Below, piece by piece: positions 50,594-59,300 of a stretch of 64,000 bases of DNA. A model generated the notes under the pieces. The model saw nothing but the letters and a program-made list of their open reading frames with translations, did not search any database and was not told where the DNA came from. The translations under genes were made by a program, and so were the position numbers. This DNA is from Planctomycetota bacterium (GTDB lineage: Bacteria > Planctomycetota > UBA1135 > JACQFD01). The stretch lies in NCBI GenBank assembly GCA_016200225.1, contig JACQFD010000037.1, positions 62,001-126,000 of the forward strand, given 5' to 3'. How positions within the stretch are numbered: the stretch's first letter is position 1; each line of letters starts with the position of its first letter.

Positions 50594-51486
50594 CGGAGAT
50601 CCTCATATTCTCCCGCCCTCTCGAGCACCCGCTCGCATACGCGCACGCTTGCGAGATCGATCATTTCGTTATCCATGGCGACCGCGCCCAAACCGCGTTC
50701 GCCAGCGGAGCGCCAGGCTTCAATAATTTTCTTCGCGCGGGCGATTTCGGCTTCGGACGGCGTGAATGCTGTATTTACAATTGCGATTTGCGCGGGGTGT
50801 ACGACCCATTTGCCGTCGAATCCCAGTTTTCGGGCGCGTTCGGCGTCGGTTTTTGTTAAATCGTTATTTTTAAATAAAAAACTCACGGCGTCGATCGCTT
50901 GAATTCCAGCCGAGCGCGCGGCGTTGACGATGCGCTGGCGCGGATATAATAAATCCGTCCACATGTCCGCAGGATCGAACGATGCGCCGATGTCGGCGGC
51001 GTAGTCGGCGACGCCGAAAATTAATGATTCGATGCGCGGGCTCGATTTCGCGATCGCGACCGCGTTTTCGACGGCGTCGGCGGTTTCTATTAATAACTCC
51101 AAACCGATCGATCCGGTCGGGATTTCATACTGTTCCTCCAAATGTAATATATAATCGTCGGCGTCGCGCACTTCGTCGATCGAGCGAATCTTGGGAATCA
51201 CCACCGCGTCGACGGCGCCGCGCGCACCTTCGATGACTTCTTCGAGATCGTGCTTGAACAACGATGTAACAACTCCGTTCGCGCGAAACACGCGCGGTTT
51301 CGATCCCCAATCGAGCGTCGCGAGAGCGCGCGCAACGACGGCGCGCGCGGCGGTTTTCTGCGACATCGCGCACGCGTCCTCCAGATCGCAAATCACCAGA
51401 TCGGCGGCCGACGCGCACGCCTTTTGTATCATTTCGAGGGAGTGGCCGGGCGTCGTGAGCTCGGTGCGGCGCGGTCGGTGTTTCAT
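50590..51486 (-). CDS. CoA-ester lyase of the HpcH/HpaI (CitE-like) family
   Basis: 298 residues. A TIM-barrel family: RRTELTTPGHSLEMIQKA, DLVICDLEDACA (metal/CoA region), VIPKIRSIDEV, GLELLIETADAVENA with the catalytic Glu, LIFGVADYAADIGA and GFDGKWVVHPAQIAIVN. The family cleaves or forms malyl-CoA, citramalyl-CoA and similar esters. With the methylmalonyl-CoA epimerase and thioesterase upstream on the same strand it fits propionate or C4-C5 CoA metabolism (inference). The gap to the epimerase stop is 17 bases. Confidence 0.88.
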   Translation of the reverse strand: MKHRPRRTELTTPGHSLEMIQKACASAADLVICDLEDACAMSQKTAARAVVARALATLDWGSKPRVFRANGVVTSLFKHDLEEVIEGARGAVDAVVIPKIRSIDEVRDADDYILHLEEQYEIPTGSIGLELLIETADAVENAVAIAKSSPRIESLIFGVADYAADIGASFDPADMWTDLLYPRQRIVNAARSAGIQAIDAVSFLFKNNDLTKTDAERARKLGFDGKWVVHPAQIAIVNTAFTPSEAEIARAKKIIEAWRSAGERGLGAVAMDNEMIDLASVRVCERVLERAGEYEDLR

Positions 51487-51503
51487 TTATGATGATTCCA
51501 ACA

Positions 51504-51959
51504 TTAATGTTTTGCCGGCGCGCCGCGCGCTTCTTCGACAAGTTCAACGAGCACGCCCCCCATCGCCGATGGATGCACGAACGCAATCTTAGTATTCCGC
51601 GAACCGCGACGCGGATGTTCGTCGATCATGCGCGCGCCCGCCGCCTTGAATTGTGCAATCGCCGCCGCGACGTCGGCGACGCGGTAGCCGATGTGGTGCA
51701 ATCCCGGGCCGCGTTTTATCAAAAACTTTCCGACGGGCGTCTCGGGCCCGAGCGGTTGCAACAATTGAACATAACTCTCGCCGACGCGCAGCATCGCCTC
51801 CTCCACGCCCTGCTCCTCGATGCGTTCGCGGTGCGCGACCGTTATATTCAATAATAACCGGTATTGCGCGATCGCCGCGTCCAGACTTTCGACCGCAAAC
51901 GCGACGTGATCGATCGCCGCCGGGATCATACTTATCGGATTCGTGGCACCCATGTTCAT
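51504..51959 (-). CDS. mce: Methylmalonyl-CoA epimerase-type VOC protein
   Basis: 151 residues from ATG 51959; other ATG codons lie within 30 bases and the exact start is open. Vicinal oxygen chelate fold with metal ligands in IDHVAFAVESLD (His), LHHIGYRVADV (His) and GGVLVELVEEA (Glu). EEQGVEEAMLRVGESYVQLL and FLIKRGPG fit the epimerase subfamily, which interconverts (S)- and (R)-methylmalonyl-CoA. It lies 17 bases before the CoA-ester lyase gene and 25 bases after the thioesterase stop. Confidence 0.85.
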   Translation of the reverse strand: MNMGATNPISMIPAAIDHVAFAVESLDAAIAQYRLLLNITVAHRERIEEQGVEEAMLRVGESYVQLLQPLGPETPVGKFLIKRGPGLHHIGYRVADVAAAIAQFKAAGARMIDEHPRRGSRNTKIAFVHPSAMGGVLVELVEEARGAPAKH

Positions 51960-51984
51960 TTGCACATGTTATTTCATTAAATTA

Positions 51985-52395
51985 TCAACTTTCGGTCGAC
52001 GAAAGCGGAACCGGCTTGCGATTCTGATCGACCGAAACATAAACAATTTCCGCATCCATCACTTTCACCGTCACGCCGGGCTCGCGCAGCCTCTCAGCCT
52101 CGACGCGGCAGCCGATCGTGATCGAGGTGCGCCCGCGTTTCAGCGTCTGCGTATAAAACGAAACGACGTCGCCAACGAAAACGGGCGCGTCAAAAACGAC
52201 GCGGTGCATCGCGACCGTCACAAACATCCGATCGGGCGCGGATTTTCGAGCTTCGATCGCGCCTGCAATGTCCAAATGTGACAAAATCACACCGCCAAAC
52301 ACGGTGCCGAGCGCATTTGTGTCCTTGGGCATGAGTGCCACGCGAATCGATGGCATTCGGGGCGCGGTCGCATCGAGCGGCGGATTTTCGGGCAT
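51985..52395 (-). CDS. Acyl-CoA thioesterase (hotdog fold)
   Basis: 136 residues from ATG 52395 (MPENPPLDATAP); the frame is open to 52482, but a 5' extension has no family similarity. Motifs RVALMPKDTNALGTVFGG and VILSHLDIAGAIEAR carry the Asn and Asp of the YciA/BFIT group. VTVAMHRVVFDAPVFVGDVV and GRTSITIGCRVEAE continue the hotdog sheet. The enzyme hydrolyses acyl-CoA thioesters. It is the first gene of the run thioesterase, epimerase, CoA-ester lyase, antitoxin. Confidence 0.87.
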   Translation of the reverse strand: MPENPPLDATAPRMPSIRVALMPKDTNALGTVFGGVILSHLDIAGAIEARKSAPDRMFVTVAMHRVVFDAPVFVGDVVSFYTQTLKRGRTSITIGCRVEAERLREPGVTVKVMDAEIVYVSVDQNRKPVPLSSTES

Positions 52396-52886
52396 AATGG
52401 TCAAGCAAGTGGAAAAAGCTTTCGATATTAGCAGCAGATCCGTTATGTTGACGGCTCTAACAGCACGCCGTGACATTGCCATTGCGCAGGAAGTCGACGG
52501 ATTTTGTTACTGATCAACGCGATACCCGCAGGCAATTCGAATAGGATTCGCAGGCGATTCAACGAAACGATCGAGCAAATGAAGCGTTTCCCGAGCGGTG
52601 AAAACGCAGGGCGGACTGTCGGGCGCGGGCGGCTCGATCGAAAAGCAAAATCTAACGGATAAGCGATTCGGAACGGCCGCACGGAACGACAAAGACTTGG
52701 AAACGTCGACTTGGGGTCGAATGCAAGCAAGTCAAAATCGCCTCCGGACGCCTGAAGTGTAACATCCCCTGTTGTTACATTTAGACTTTGATTTTTTCGA
52801 TGGTTCGCAGGTATCCGCAAGTTGGTTCAGTTTCCGATTGCTGCTGAGACCCTGCATTTTTCATTCATATATACGGAAACGATTCG
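52396..52886. other. Gap upstream of the RRM gene
   Basis: 491 bases between divergent genes. No protein-coding stretch is convincing; an opposite-strand frame at 52443-52820 has no family character. The only structure seen is the inverted repeat at 52758-52779. The right part is the likely leader of the RRM gene. Confidence 0.5.
52758..52779. promoter_or_regulatory. Inverted repeat upstream of the RRM gene
   Basis: TGTAAC (52758-52763) and GTTACA (52774-52779) are perfect inverted repeats separated by 10 bases, centred about 115 bases before the ATG. An AT-rich stretch with six T follows. It could be an operator or part of a structured leader. Confidence 0.35.
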
Positions 52887-53315
52887 ATGGGCTCGAAACT
52901 CTACGTTGGTAACATCCCTTTTAATGCCACTGAGGAGGATCTTCGCAGGATCTTCGGTGAAGGTGGCCGTTCGGTAACGGAAGTTCAAATTATGCAGGAC
53001 CGCTACACCGGGCGTTCCCGCGGCTTTGCCTTTGTAACAATGGGCACTGACCAGGAAGCGTTTGACGCGACACAGTCGCTCAACGGCGCAATGCTGGGCG
53101 GACGGCCCATGCGCGTGAACGAGGCGCAGGATCGCCCCGCGTTCCAGCCCCGCGAAGGCGGCGGCGGCGGCGGCTTCCGTCGTCATGAGCACGGCGGCGG
53201 CGGCGGCGGACATCGCGGCGGCGGCGGCGGCGGTGGATTCCGTCGTGGCGGCGGCGGCAGTGGCGGCGGGCATCGCGATGATCACGGTGGCGGCTTCCGC
53301 AACTACGAACAATAA
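52887..53315 (+). CDS. RRM RNA-binding protein with Gly/His-rich tail
   Basis: 142 residues. The RRM covers 3-80: RNP2 LYVGNIPF at 4-11 and RNP1 SRGFAFVTM at 44-52. Residues 85-142 are Gly-rich with His and Arg (RRHEHGGGGGGHRGGGGGG, then GFRRGGGGS). This is the usual bacterial RRM protein, an RNA chaperone often induced by cold. The next gene is an RhlE-type helicase, consistent with cold-adaptation or RNA remodelling. A strong terminator follows at 53348-53387. No Shine-Dalgarno sequence is seen. Confidence 0.92.
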   Translation: MGSKLYVGNIPFNATEEDLRRIFGEGGRSVTEVQIMQDRYTGRSRGFAFVTMGTDQEAFDATQSLNGAMLGGRPMRVNEAQDRPAFQPREGGGGGGFRRHEHGGGGGGHRGGGGGGGFRRGGGGSGGGHRDDHGGGFRNYEQ

Positions 53316-53347
53316 GACGACGGACAAAAAGACAACACTGTATTATC

Positions 53348-53387
53348 AACGCGCCGGTTTTGGGGTGTCGCTCCAAACCGGCGCGTT
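53348..53387 (+). terminator. Rho-independent terminator after the RRM gene
   Basis: AACGCGCCGGTTT (53348-53360) pairs with AAACCGGCGCGTT (53375-53387) as a perfect 13-base stem, followed by TCATTTTC. It separates the RRM gene from the helicase gene, whose GTG starts 42 bases further on. Confidence 0.85.
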
Positions 53388-53429
53388 TCATTTTCATCCA
53401 CTGCCGCTGCATTTGTATTTTTCGTATTT

Positions 53430-54683
53430 GTGAGTTCAACGCAAGACTTAAGTAATATTACATTCCGATCGTTTTCATTGTCGGAACCGATCCTTCGCGA
53501 ATTGGATCGAACGGGATTTGTAACACCGACGCCGATTCAACAATTGGCGATTCCCCGTGTCCTCGCCGCGCGCGATCTACTCGCGCGCGCGCCCACCGGA
53601 ACCGGAAAAACGCTCGCGTTCGCGCTTCCCGCGCTCGAACGATTGCTTCGCGCATCCGAATCCGCGCGCGTCGGAACGCGCATTGTCGCGCTCGCGCCCA
53701 CGCGCGAGCTCGCGTTACAGATCCGCGGAGTCGTTGAAGGCCTGTGTTCCGCCGTCGGTTTGACGTCGGTCGCGCTCGTCGGCGGAATGCCGCTCCGCGC
53801 CGATATCACCGCGCTTCGCCGGGCGCCTAATTTTGTAATCGCGACGCCGGGACGCCTTCTCGATCACATTCGCCAACGCAACGTCGATCTTTCGCGCACC
53901 GCGATATTAATATTCGACGAAGCGGACCGCATGCTCGATCTCGGCTTCCTGCCGCAGATACTTGATATATTAAAAGAAATTCCGACGACGCGGCAGACTT
54001 TACTATTCTCCGCGACGATTCCGCCCGCGATCGCCGACCTCGCTTCGCGTCACACCCGCGATCCGTTGCGCGTCGAAATCGGCGCGGCGACGGCCACGGC
54101 GTCCGGCGCGGACCAATCCGTTTTGTTTGTATCCGCCGAGCAGAAACTCGCCAATCTCGAGCATCTGTTGCGCGAAGAAACGGGCACCTGCCTCGTTTTT
54201 GTAGCAACCAAGTCCAACGCGGAATGGATATATCAACAATTAAAATCCACGGATCTTTCCGTGGCGACGCTCCACGGCGATCTGCCGCAGAGCCAGCGCA
54301 TCAAGGCGCTCGAGGCGTTTCAAGCGGAACACGCGCGCATTCTGATCGCCACCGACGTTGCGGGCCGCGGTCTGGACGTCGAGGGCATCGCGCACGTTAT
54401 AAATTATGACGTGCCGAGCGATCCCGATGATTATATTCACAGAATCGGGCGCACCGCGCGCGCCGACGCGACGGGAAAAGCGACGACGCTCGTCGCTTAT
54501 GACGAATTGGAACATTTATATACAATCGAGCGGCATCTTAAGAAGCCGATTTCGCGCCGCCTGCCGCCTCCCGGAGTTCCGGCTGCGCCGTGGGCCGCGG
54601 GCGTCCGGCAATTCTCGGAAACCGCGCTGAAACACGAGGGCGTCTTCGCTCCGCAAGGTTTCCGGGTGCGCCGCGGACGTTGA
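53430..54683 (+). CDS. rhlE: DEAD-box RNA helicase, RhlE type
   Basis: 417 residues from GTG 53430. All DEAD-box motifs are present: GFVTPTPIQQ (Q), APTGTGKT (I), PTREL (Ia), TPGRLLDH (Ib), FDEADRMLD (II), SAT (III), LVFVATKSNAEW (IV), GDLPQSQRI, ATDVAGRGLD (V) and HRIGRTARA (VI). The C-terminal tail after 370 is short and basic, as in RhlE. The helicase unwinds short RNA duplexes in ribosome assembly or mRNA decay. A DUF1294 gene follows after 20 bases in the same direction. Confidence 0.92.
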   Translation: MSSTQDLSNITFRSFSLSEPILRELDRTGFVTPTPIQQLAIPRVLAARDLLARAPTGTGKTLAFALPALERLLRASESARVGTRIVALAPTRELALQIRGVVEGLCSAVGLTSVALVGGMPLRADITALRRAPNFVIATPGRLLDHIRQRNVDLSRTAILIFDEADRMLDLGFLPQILDILKEIPTTRQTLLFSATIPPAIADLASRHTRDPLRVEIGAATATASGADQSVLFVSAEQKLANLEHLLREETGTCLVFVATKSNAEWIYQQLKSTDLSVATLHGDLPQSQRIKALEAFQAEHARILIATDVAGRGLDVEGIAHVINYDVPSDPDDYIHRIGRTARADATGKATTLVAYDELEHLYTIERHLKKPISRRLPPPGVPAAPWAAGVRQFSETALKHEGVFAPQGFRVRRGR

Positions 54684-54703
54684 GATAGTATATATTAAGA
54701 AAA

Positions 54704-54964
54704 ATGGCGAAGTTTTTTATATTATACAACTTCGCCGTTTTTCTCGCGGTCGGCCTCGATAAGTTTCTCGCCGGGCACTCGCGCCGGCGGATTTCGGAGG
54801 CTTCGCTACTGATCGTCGCCGCGCTCGGAGCCGCGCCGGGATTGTGGGCGGGAATGCTGCTTTTCCGGCACAAAACGCGGAAGAGCCTCTTCCTCGCGGG
54901 CGCCGTGCTGGCGCTCGCGACTTCGATCGCCATCCTCGTCATGACCCACGGCGCGGCCCTTTGA
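54704..54964 (+). CDS. DUF1294 small membrane protein
   Basis: 86 residues with three TM segments (about 2-18, 30-50, 65-85). RISEASLLIVAALGAAPG, then LFRHKTRKSLF is the DUF1294 signature. In other bacteria this domain occurs alone or fused to cold-shock domains, which fits the RNA-chaperone context here. Function unknown. Confidence 0.8.
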   Translation: MAKFFILYNFAVFLAVGLDKFLAGHSRRRISEASLLIVAALGAAPGLWAGMLLFRHKTRKSLFLAGAVLALATSIAILVMTHGAAL

Positions 54965-55252
54965 CGTAGATCCATTGGCGGTGGCGGCGCGCGGGTTCCA
55001 AAAAGTTGTAACTTTCACCGCGACCGCGCGACGATGGAGAGTGGAGATCCGCCCGGACGCCCCCCAACCATGGTGAATCCGAAATGCCTCGCTTTCGAGG
55101 ATTCGGCGCAAGCAGTCGCCGCAACTAGACTTGCGCGACGCCATTCGCCGTTTACTAATCTTTGCATGGGAATTGCACTGCGGCGCGTTTCGGTGCAAGC
55201 TTTCACCCGCTTGCATCGCACAGGGAACCACCGACCGAATTCCGCACTTCGA

Positions 55253-56914
55253 ATGCAGCGCGCGCGCCGCGGCCGTTTTTTATTTATATTACTTTTCCTG
55301 GCAGTTTCGCCGGCGGGCGCCGGTGCCGCGCAAATGCAGGAATCGCCCGCCGCGCAGGACGCGGGATCGTTTACGGAATTTGACCGATGGCTTCAACGTT
55401 ACAAATCCGGCGAAATCGTTTTTGAAGTAACATCCGGCAAAGTATCGAGCAGTTGTAGTATCGACGCGTTCGACGAAAAAGGCGAATTTCCGCGCGTGCT
55501 ACACAAGTGCGCGGGCGCCGGAACACGCGAAGCGGCGCGGAGAATTCTCGAACTCGCGGCGTATCATTTCGACCGCGACCCCGCCGTCGAAATGTTACAA
55601 TTCCGCGATCGCGCTCCCGGACGCGTGCGCGCGACCGCTCTCGAATCTTTACAAAAACTCGACTCGCCGGACGTCCTCGAATATTTATCGGGCGGCGTAT
55701 TGTTCGAACGCGAGGGCACGACGCCAGAAAAACGCGTCGTGGCCGCGCGCGCTCTCGGCCACCGAAAAGATAATCAGGCAAAATTAGCAATTTATTCCGC
55801 CGTCCGCGACCCGAATCCGGCCGTGCGCCGCGCGGCCATCGAATCGGCCGTATCGATGGGCGGCGTGCGCGCGTCGATGGCGCGCCACTGGCTCGACGAA
55901 GACGATCCGCGCGTGCGCTTGGTCGCGCTGGAGGCGATCGCGCATTTGATATCGGGCGTCACGGATGTTAACGATCGGCAATCTTTACTTTCAGCCGCGC
56001 GCTCGGCGCTCGAAAGCGCCGAATCCTGCGCCCGCGACCGCGCAATCGATATATTTGTCAACGCGCCGGACTCGGGATCGATCCCGGTTTTGATCAATTC
56101 CATGTTCGCAGAACGCGAACGCATCGAACGCGGCGAAGGCACGAAGCGTTTTTTGTATAAACTCGGCGAAACACTACAACGCATCACCGGGTACGATCTT
56201 TCGCCGCGCGAGCCTGAAAAGTGGCGCGACTGGTGGAAAGGCGCCGCCGAACATTTCCAACTCGACGCGCAGGTCGTTTCGAGTCCGCGCACGGGCGCCG
56301 GCGGCGGCCGCGACGCCGTGCTTCCGGTTCATAGCGATCGGATTATTATTATTATCGATTCGTCCGCCTCGATGAACGAAGCCGCGCCCGCTCCGGCGCC
56401 GCGGCGCGACGGATCGCAGCCGCGCTCGAAGGGTTGGACGCGGCTCGACCGCGCGCGATTTGAAGTATTAAAACTTCTTCGCGATCTCGATTCGCACGAC
56501 GCCTTTCAAATTATCCGTTGCGCGGCGTCGGCAAATGTAATATTTCCCGAACTCGTGCCCGCCAGCCGCGAAAACAAATCGCTCGCCGAAAAAGCAATTC
56601 TCGCTCTCGAACCGAATGGCGACACATCGCTGATCGACGGCATTTCATCCGCGATTTCATTTACAACTTCAACCGACCGCAAAAGCGGCCGCGACGGCGA
56701 CACGATCTTACTATTCTCCGACGGCGTTTCGACCACCGGCCCCGCCATCGACGATCAAGACGTCCTCTCCCGCGTCCGCGAACTCAACGCCGTTCGCCGC
56801 GCCGAATTTTATACTTATTATATCGGGACCGAACACGGCCAGGGGCGCGGATTGCTTGAAAAGTTGGCGCGCGATTCTCACGGGGAATTTCGCGCGTTGA
56901 ATGAAAAGAAGTGA
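55253..56914 (+). CDS. Secreted HEAT-repeat and von Willebrand A protein
   Basis: 553 residues from ATG 55253 (MQRARRGRFLFILLFLAVSP), the start that gives a signal peptide; the frame is open to 55034 but carries no family character. After the signal, HEAT-like repeats cover about 80-330 (PGRVRATALESLQKLDSPDV, NPAVRRAAIESAVSMGG). A VWA domain begins near 365 with a complete MIDAS (RIIIIIDSSASMNEAA), then NGDTSLIDGI and DTILLFSDGVSTTG. The protein probably binds partner proteins in the periplasm or at the surface. It lies in a region without other clues. Confidence 0.82.
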   Translation: MQRARRGRFLFILLFLAVSPAGAGAAQMQESPAAQDAGSFTEFDRWLQRYKSGEIVFEVTSGKVSSSCSIDAFDEKGEFPRVLHKCAGAGTREAARRILELAAYHFDRDPAVEMLQFRDRAPGRVRATALESLQKLDSPDVLEYLSGGVLFEREGTTPEKRVVAARALGHRKDNQAKLAIYSAVRDPNPAVRRAAIESAVSMGGVRASMARHWLDEDDPRVRLVALEAIAHLISGVTDVNDRQSLLSAARSALESAESCARDRAIDIFVNAPDSGSIPVLINSMFAERERIERGEGTKRFLYKLGETLQRITGYDLSPREPEKWRDWWKGAAEHFQLDAQVVSSPRTGAGGGRDAVLPVHSDRIIIIIDSSASMNEAAPAPAPRRDGSQPRSKGWTRLDRARFEVLKLLRDLDSHDAFQIIRCAASANVIFPELVPASRENKSLAEKAILALEPNGDTSLIDGISSAISFTTSTDRKSGRDGDTILLFSDGVSTTGPAIDDQDVLSRVRELNAVRRAEFYTYYIGTEHGQGRGLLEKLARDSHGEFRALNEKK

Positions 56915-57218
56915 ACCTCATTGATTATTCAGCAATCAGTAGTAAATTTAATAAATAAAACAAAGAGTATAGTTGTTGTTGCTGCTGCTGTTCAAGCAAT
57001 AATTAGGTTTTAGCGGGCGGCGGGCTCCGCGGCGCGGCGCATCGGCGGTGCTCGTGGTGGCAGCGGCAACAACCGCGAATGTTAACAGCGATAGCGGCGG
57101 TGCAAATTACGTAAACAAGATTGGAAAGAAAACCGGGGACATACCCCTATCGCGTCATGCGTGGTTGTGCTAGAAATTGCCCGTCCCGTCCCCACGTCAC
57201 GGCTTTCAGATAATAACC
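56915..57218. other. Gap with repeat copy B and a trinucleotide run
   Basis: 304 bases, AT-rich at the left. TTG and CTG/GCT triplets repeat at 56972-56992, and the dispersed repeat copy B lies at 57001-57054. Nothing coding was seen. The 3' end must hold the promoter of the FG-GAP gene. Confidence 0.5.
57001..57054 (+). repeat. Dispersed structured repeat, copy B
   Basis: AATTAGGTTTTAGCGGGCGG, followed by GCGGGCTCCGCGGCGCGGCG and then CATCGGCGGTGCTC, matches the complement of 59148-59200 with few changes. Only the left end of the element is recognisable here. Confidence 0.6.
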
Positions 57219-58832
57219 ATGCGTCGAATTCTAGGAACTATATTTTTAGTATGCACAATTGCCGGGTCCACCCTTGCGCAAAGCGTGATCGACAAGATCC
57301 ATCACCACGAAAACACAATGTTCGGCGGCTCGTCGTATTTCGGCGCTTCGGTCGCGCGCGTTGGAGATCTTCAAGCCGACGGCAGCGACGATTTTGTAGT
57401 GGGTTGTCCAGGATATGAAGACTACGAATTCTTTTATATTGGGAAGGCGTTCCTCTGGTACACGCACAACGGAACCGACTCCCAAGGCGGCGAATTTACT
57501 GGAGAATTCGACACCGGGCTCGGACAAACCGTTGCGGGTATTGGGGACGTGAACGGCGATGGAATCCCCGATGCGATCATTGCCTACGGAAATTACGACA
57601 AGATTATTGTTATATCTGGAAACGGCGCGCTACTTTATATAATTTCATCTCCCATACCCAATGATACTTCTTTTGGTCGCGCGGTCCTCGGTCCGGGCGA
57701 TCTCGATCATGACGGTCTCGCGGACATTGTCGTCAGCGCGATTTATGGCGGCCCCCTCGGTGCAGGCGCCGTCTATGCCTTTCATGGAACCAATGGCGCA
57801 CTTTTGTATACTGTAGAACCGCAGTTCGGCGCCGATCTCTTCGGACTCACGCTGGGTCGACTCGGCGACATCAATGGCGACGGGAGCGCGGACTTCATCG
57901 TCGGCGCGCCGGGATCGCTAGTCGTTTCGAATGGTTATATCCAAATCATCTCCGGAATTGACGGTCGCGTATTATACACATATTTGGGAGGCACTGGAGA
58001 GCGTCTCGGGTCGGCCGTCGCGGGCGGCGGCGATGTAAACAAAGATGGATCTCCCGACTTCTTAATAAGCGCGCCGGGTGCGGCCGGGGGCGGCGTGGTT
58101 CGTTTATATTCGGGAACGACAAAGGCACTGATCGCAACAACAGTGAGTCCCGCTGCCGGCGCGGCTTACGTTCTCGATTGGCTAGGCGACATCGACGGTG
58201 ACGGTGCGGATGACTGGGCGTGTGATAGTTATAGTCAGGTCTCCATTTTCTCCGGGGCACAAACGGGGCAGTCGGGTGAAGTTCTCGAAACACTTCAAGG
58301 AAGCTATTCCTTTGGATACTCATTTTCATCTGCGCACGACCTTAACGGCGACGGCCTTCCCGATCTGATTATTGGTGAGCCGGATCTTGATAATGTCTGG
58401 CTCTATTCACTGCTTCCGCATGGAGTATCGTATTTTGGCAAGGGCACCCCGGGCTGCGCAGGAGCCAATAAACTTGCTTCAGGCCAGGTGCCATACACGA
58501 GCAATGCTTATTTCACTGTAAATGTTAATCATGGCACGCCCAACATTCCGGGACTCGTCCTCGCCGGCAATGTATTCGATTCTTTGGGCAACGATTTCTT
58601 CGGCGTCGGCGTCATCTGTTATATCAATTTTCCCGCGTCGACGGAACTTTATGATTTTACACTTCTAACTGACGCGCAGGGATTCGGCTCCGCGCCAATT
58701 CCCATTCCCAACGATCCCGGCCTTTCCGGTAAACAATATATTCTTCAGGCATACTACGCCTTTGTCCCCGGTTGCACTTCGTCAAATTTAACCTTCAGTT
58801 CGTCCAACGCACTCATTCTGACAATTCCGTAA
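57219..58832 (+). CDS. Secreted FG-GAP repeat protein with planctomycete-type C-terminal domain
   Basis: 537 residues from ATG 57219 (MRRILGTIFLVCTIAGSTLA-Q), which begins a signal peptide; an upstream ATG at 57177 adds 14 residues. Seven or so FG-GAP repeats with Ca-binding D-x-(D/N)-G-D motifs cover about 30-400, for example VARVGDLQADGSDDFVVGCP, GIGDVNGDGIPDAIIAYG and LGDINGDGSADFIVGAPG, a beta-propeller. The last 125 residues (GTPGCAGANKLASGQVP to the final LILTIP) form a separate domain that also ends the frameshifted gene at 7171. Likely a surface protein binding glycans or other proteins. Confidence 0.85.
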   Translation: MRRILGTIFLVCTIAGSTLAQSVIDKIHHHENTMFGGSSYFGASVARVGDLQADGSDDFVVGCPGYEDYEFFYIGKAFLWYTHNGTDSQGGEFTGEFDTGLGQTVAGIGDVNGDGIPDAIIAYGNYDKIIVISGNGALLYIISSPIPNDTSFGRAVLGPGDLDHDGLADIVVSAIYGGPLGAGAVYAFHGTNGALLYTVEPQFGADLFGLTLGRLGDINGDGSADFIVGAPGSLVVSNGYIQIISGIDGRVLYTYLGGTGERLGSAVAGGGDVNKDGSPDFLISAPGAAGGGVVRLYSGTTKALIATTVSPAAGAAYVLDWLGDIDGDGADDWACDSYSQVSIFSGAQTGQSGEVLETLQGSYSFGYSFSSAHDLNGDGLPDLIIGEPDLDNVWLYSLLPHGVSYFGKGTPGCAGANKLASGQVPYTSNAYFTVNVNHGTPNIPGLVLAGNVFDSLGNDFFGVGVICYINFPASTELYDFTLLTDAQGFGSAPIPIPNDPGLSGKQYILQAYYAFVPGCTSSNLTFSSSNALILTIP

Positions 58833-58911
58833 ATTCGAACTGGCTTCATAAGTATTTCGCAATCGAGCGGCCGGATCATAGGAGGAAGGAGCACTTTTCA
58901 CTGTTGCCCGT

Positions 58912-59212
58912 GTCATGTGGCCACAATCTTCGACGGCGAGGCGGTTGCGTGACGCGCGGTGTGGCCGCGCTTGCGCGGGCACGCGCGCGCCGCGACGGCC
59001 GAGCAGCCGCGCTTTTTTTGTGTAGTGCTATCGTTAGTACTGGCGGGCGGCGGGTCCGTGGCGCTAGACAGCGGCGGCGAAGGCGACGCCCCGTCGCGTC
59101 GAGTGTGTGGTTCTCGCTGGCGGGCCCGTCGCGACAGGGCGTGGCCGGAGCATCGCCGCTGCGCCGCGCCGCGGAGCCCGCCGCTCGCTTTGGCCTAATT
59201 GTTATCACTCCT
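58912..59212 (-). repeat. Dispersed structured repeat, copy C
   Basis: The minus strand starts with GATAACAATTAGGCCAAAGC near 59205 and reaches AAGATTGTGGCCACATG at 58930-58914. GGCCGAGCAGCCGCGCTT (58997-59014) is identical to the complement of 28049-28066, so this is the same element as copy A in the opposite orientation, with about 150 bases extra inserted in the middle. It fills the 458-base gap between the FG-GAP and GT9 genes. Confidence 0.6.
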
Positions 59213-59248
59213 CGTCGATGATCATGCCGACTCGACGACTGCGGCGAG

Positions 59249-59300
59249 CGCGCCGCGGAGCCCGCCGTCCGCATTGACCTATTATTATCATTAATCGACG
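59249..59300 (-). repeat. Dispersed structured repeat, copy D (partial)
   Basis: CGCGCCGCGGAGCCCGCCG (from 59249) followed by TCCGCATTGACCTATTATTA repeats, with changes, the end of copy C at 59164-59210. It runs into the 3' end of the GT9 gene, whose stop lies at 59291-59293. Confidence 0.5.

Noticed and set aside
52443..52820. 125-residue minus-strand frame before the RRM gene
   Set aside because: No signal, motif or family resemblance, and it lies where the RRM leader is expected.
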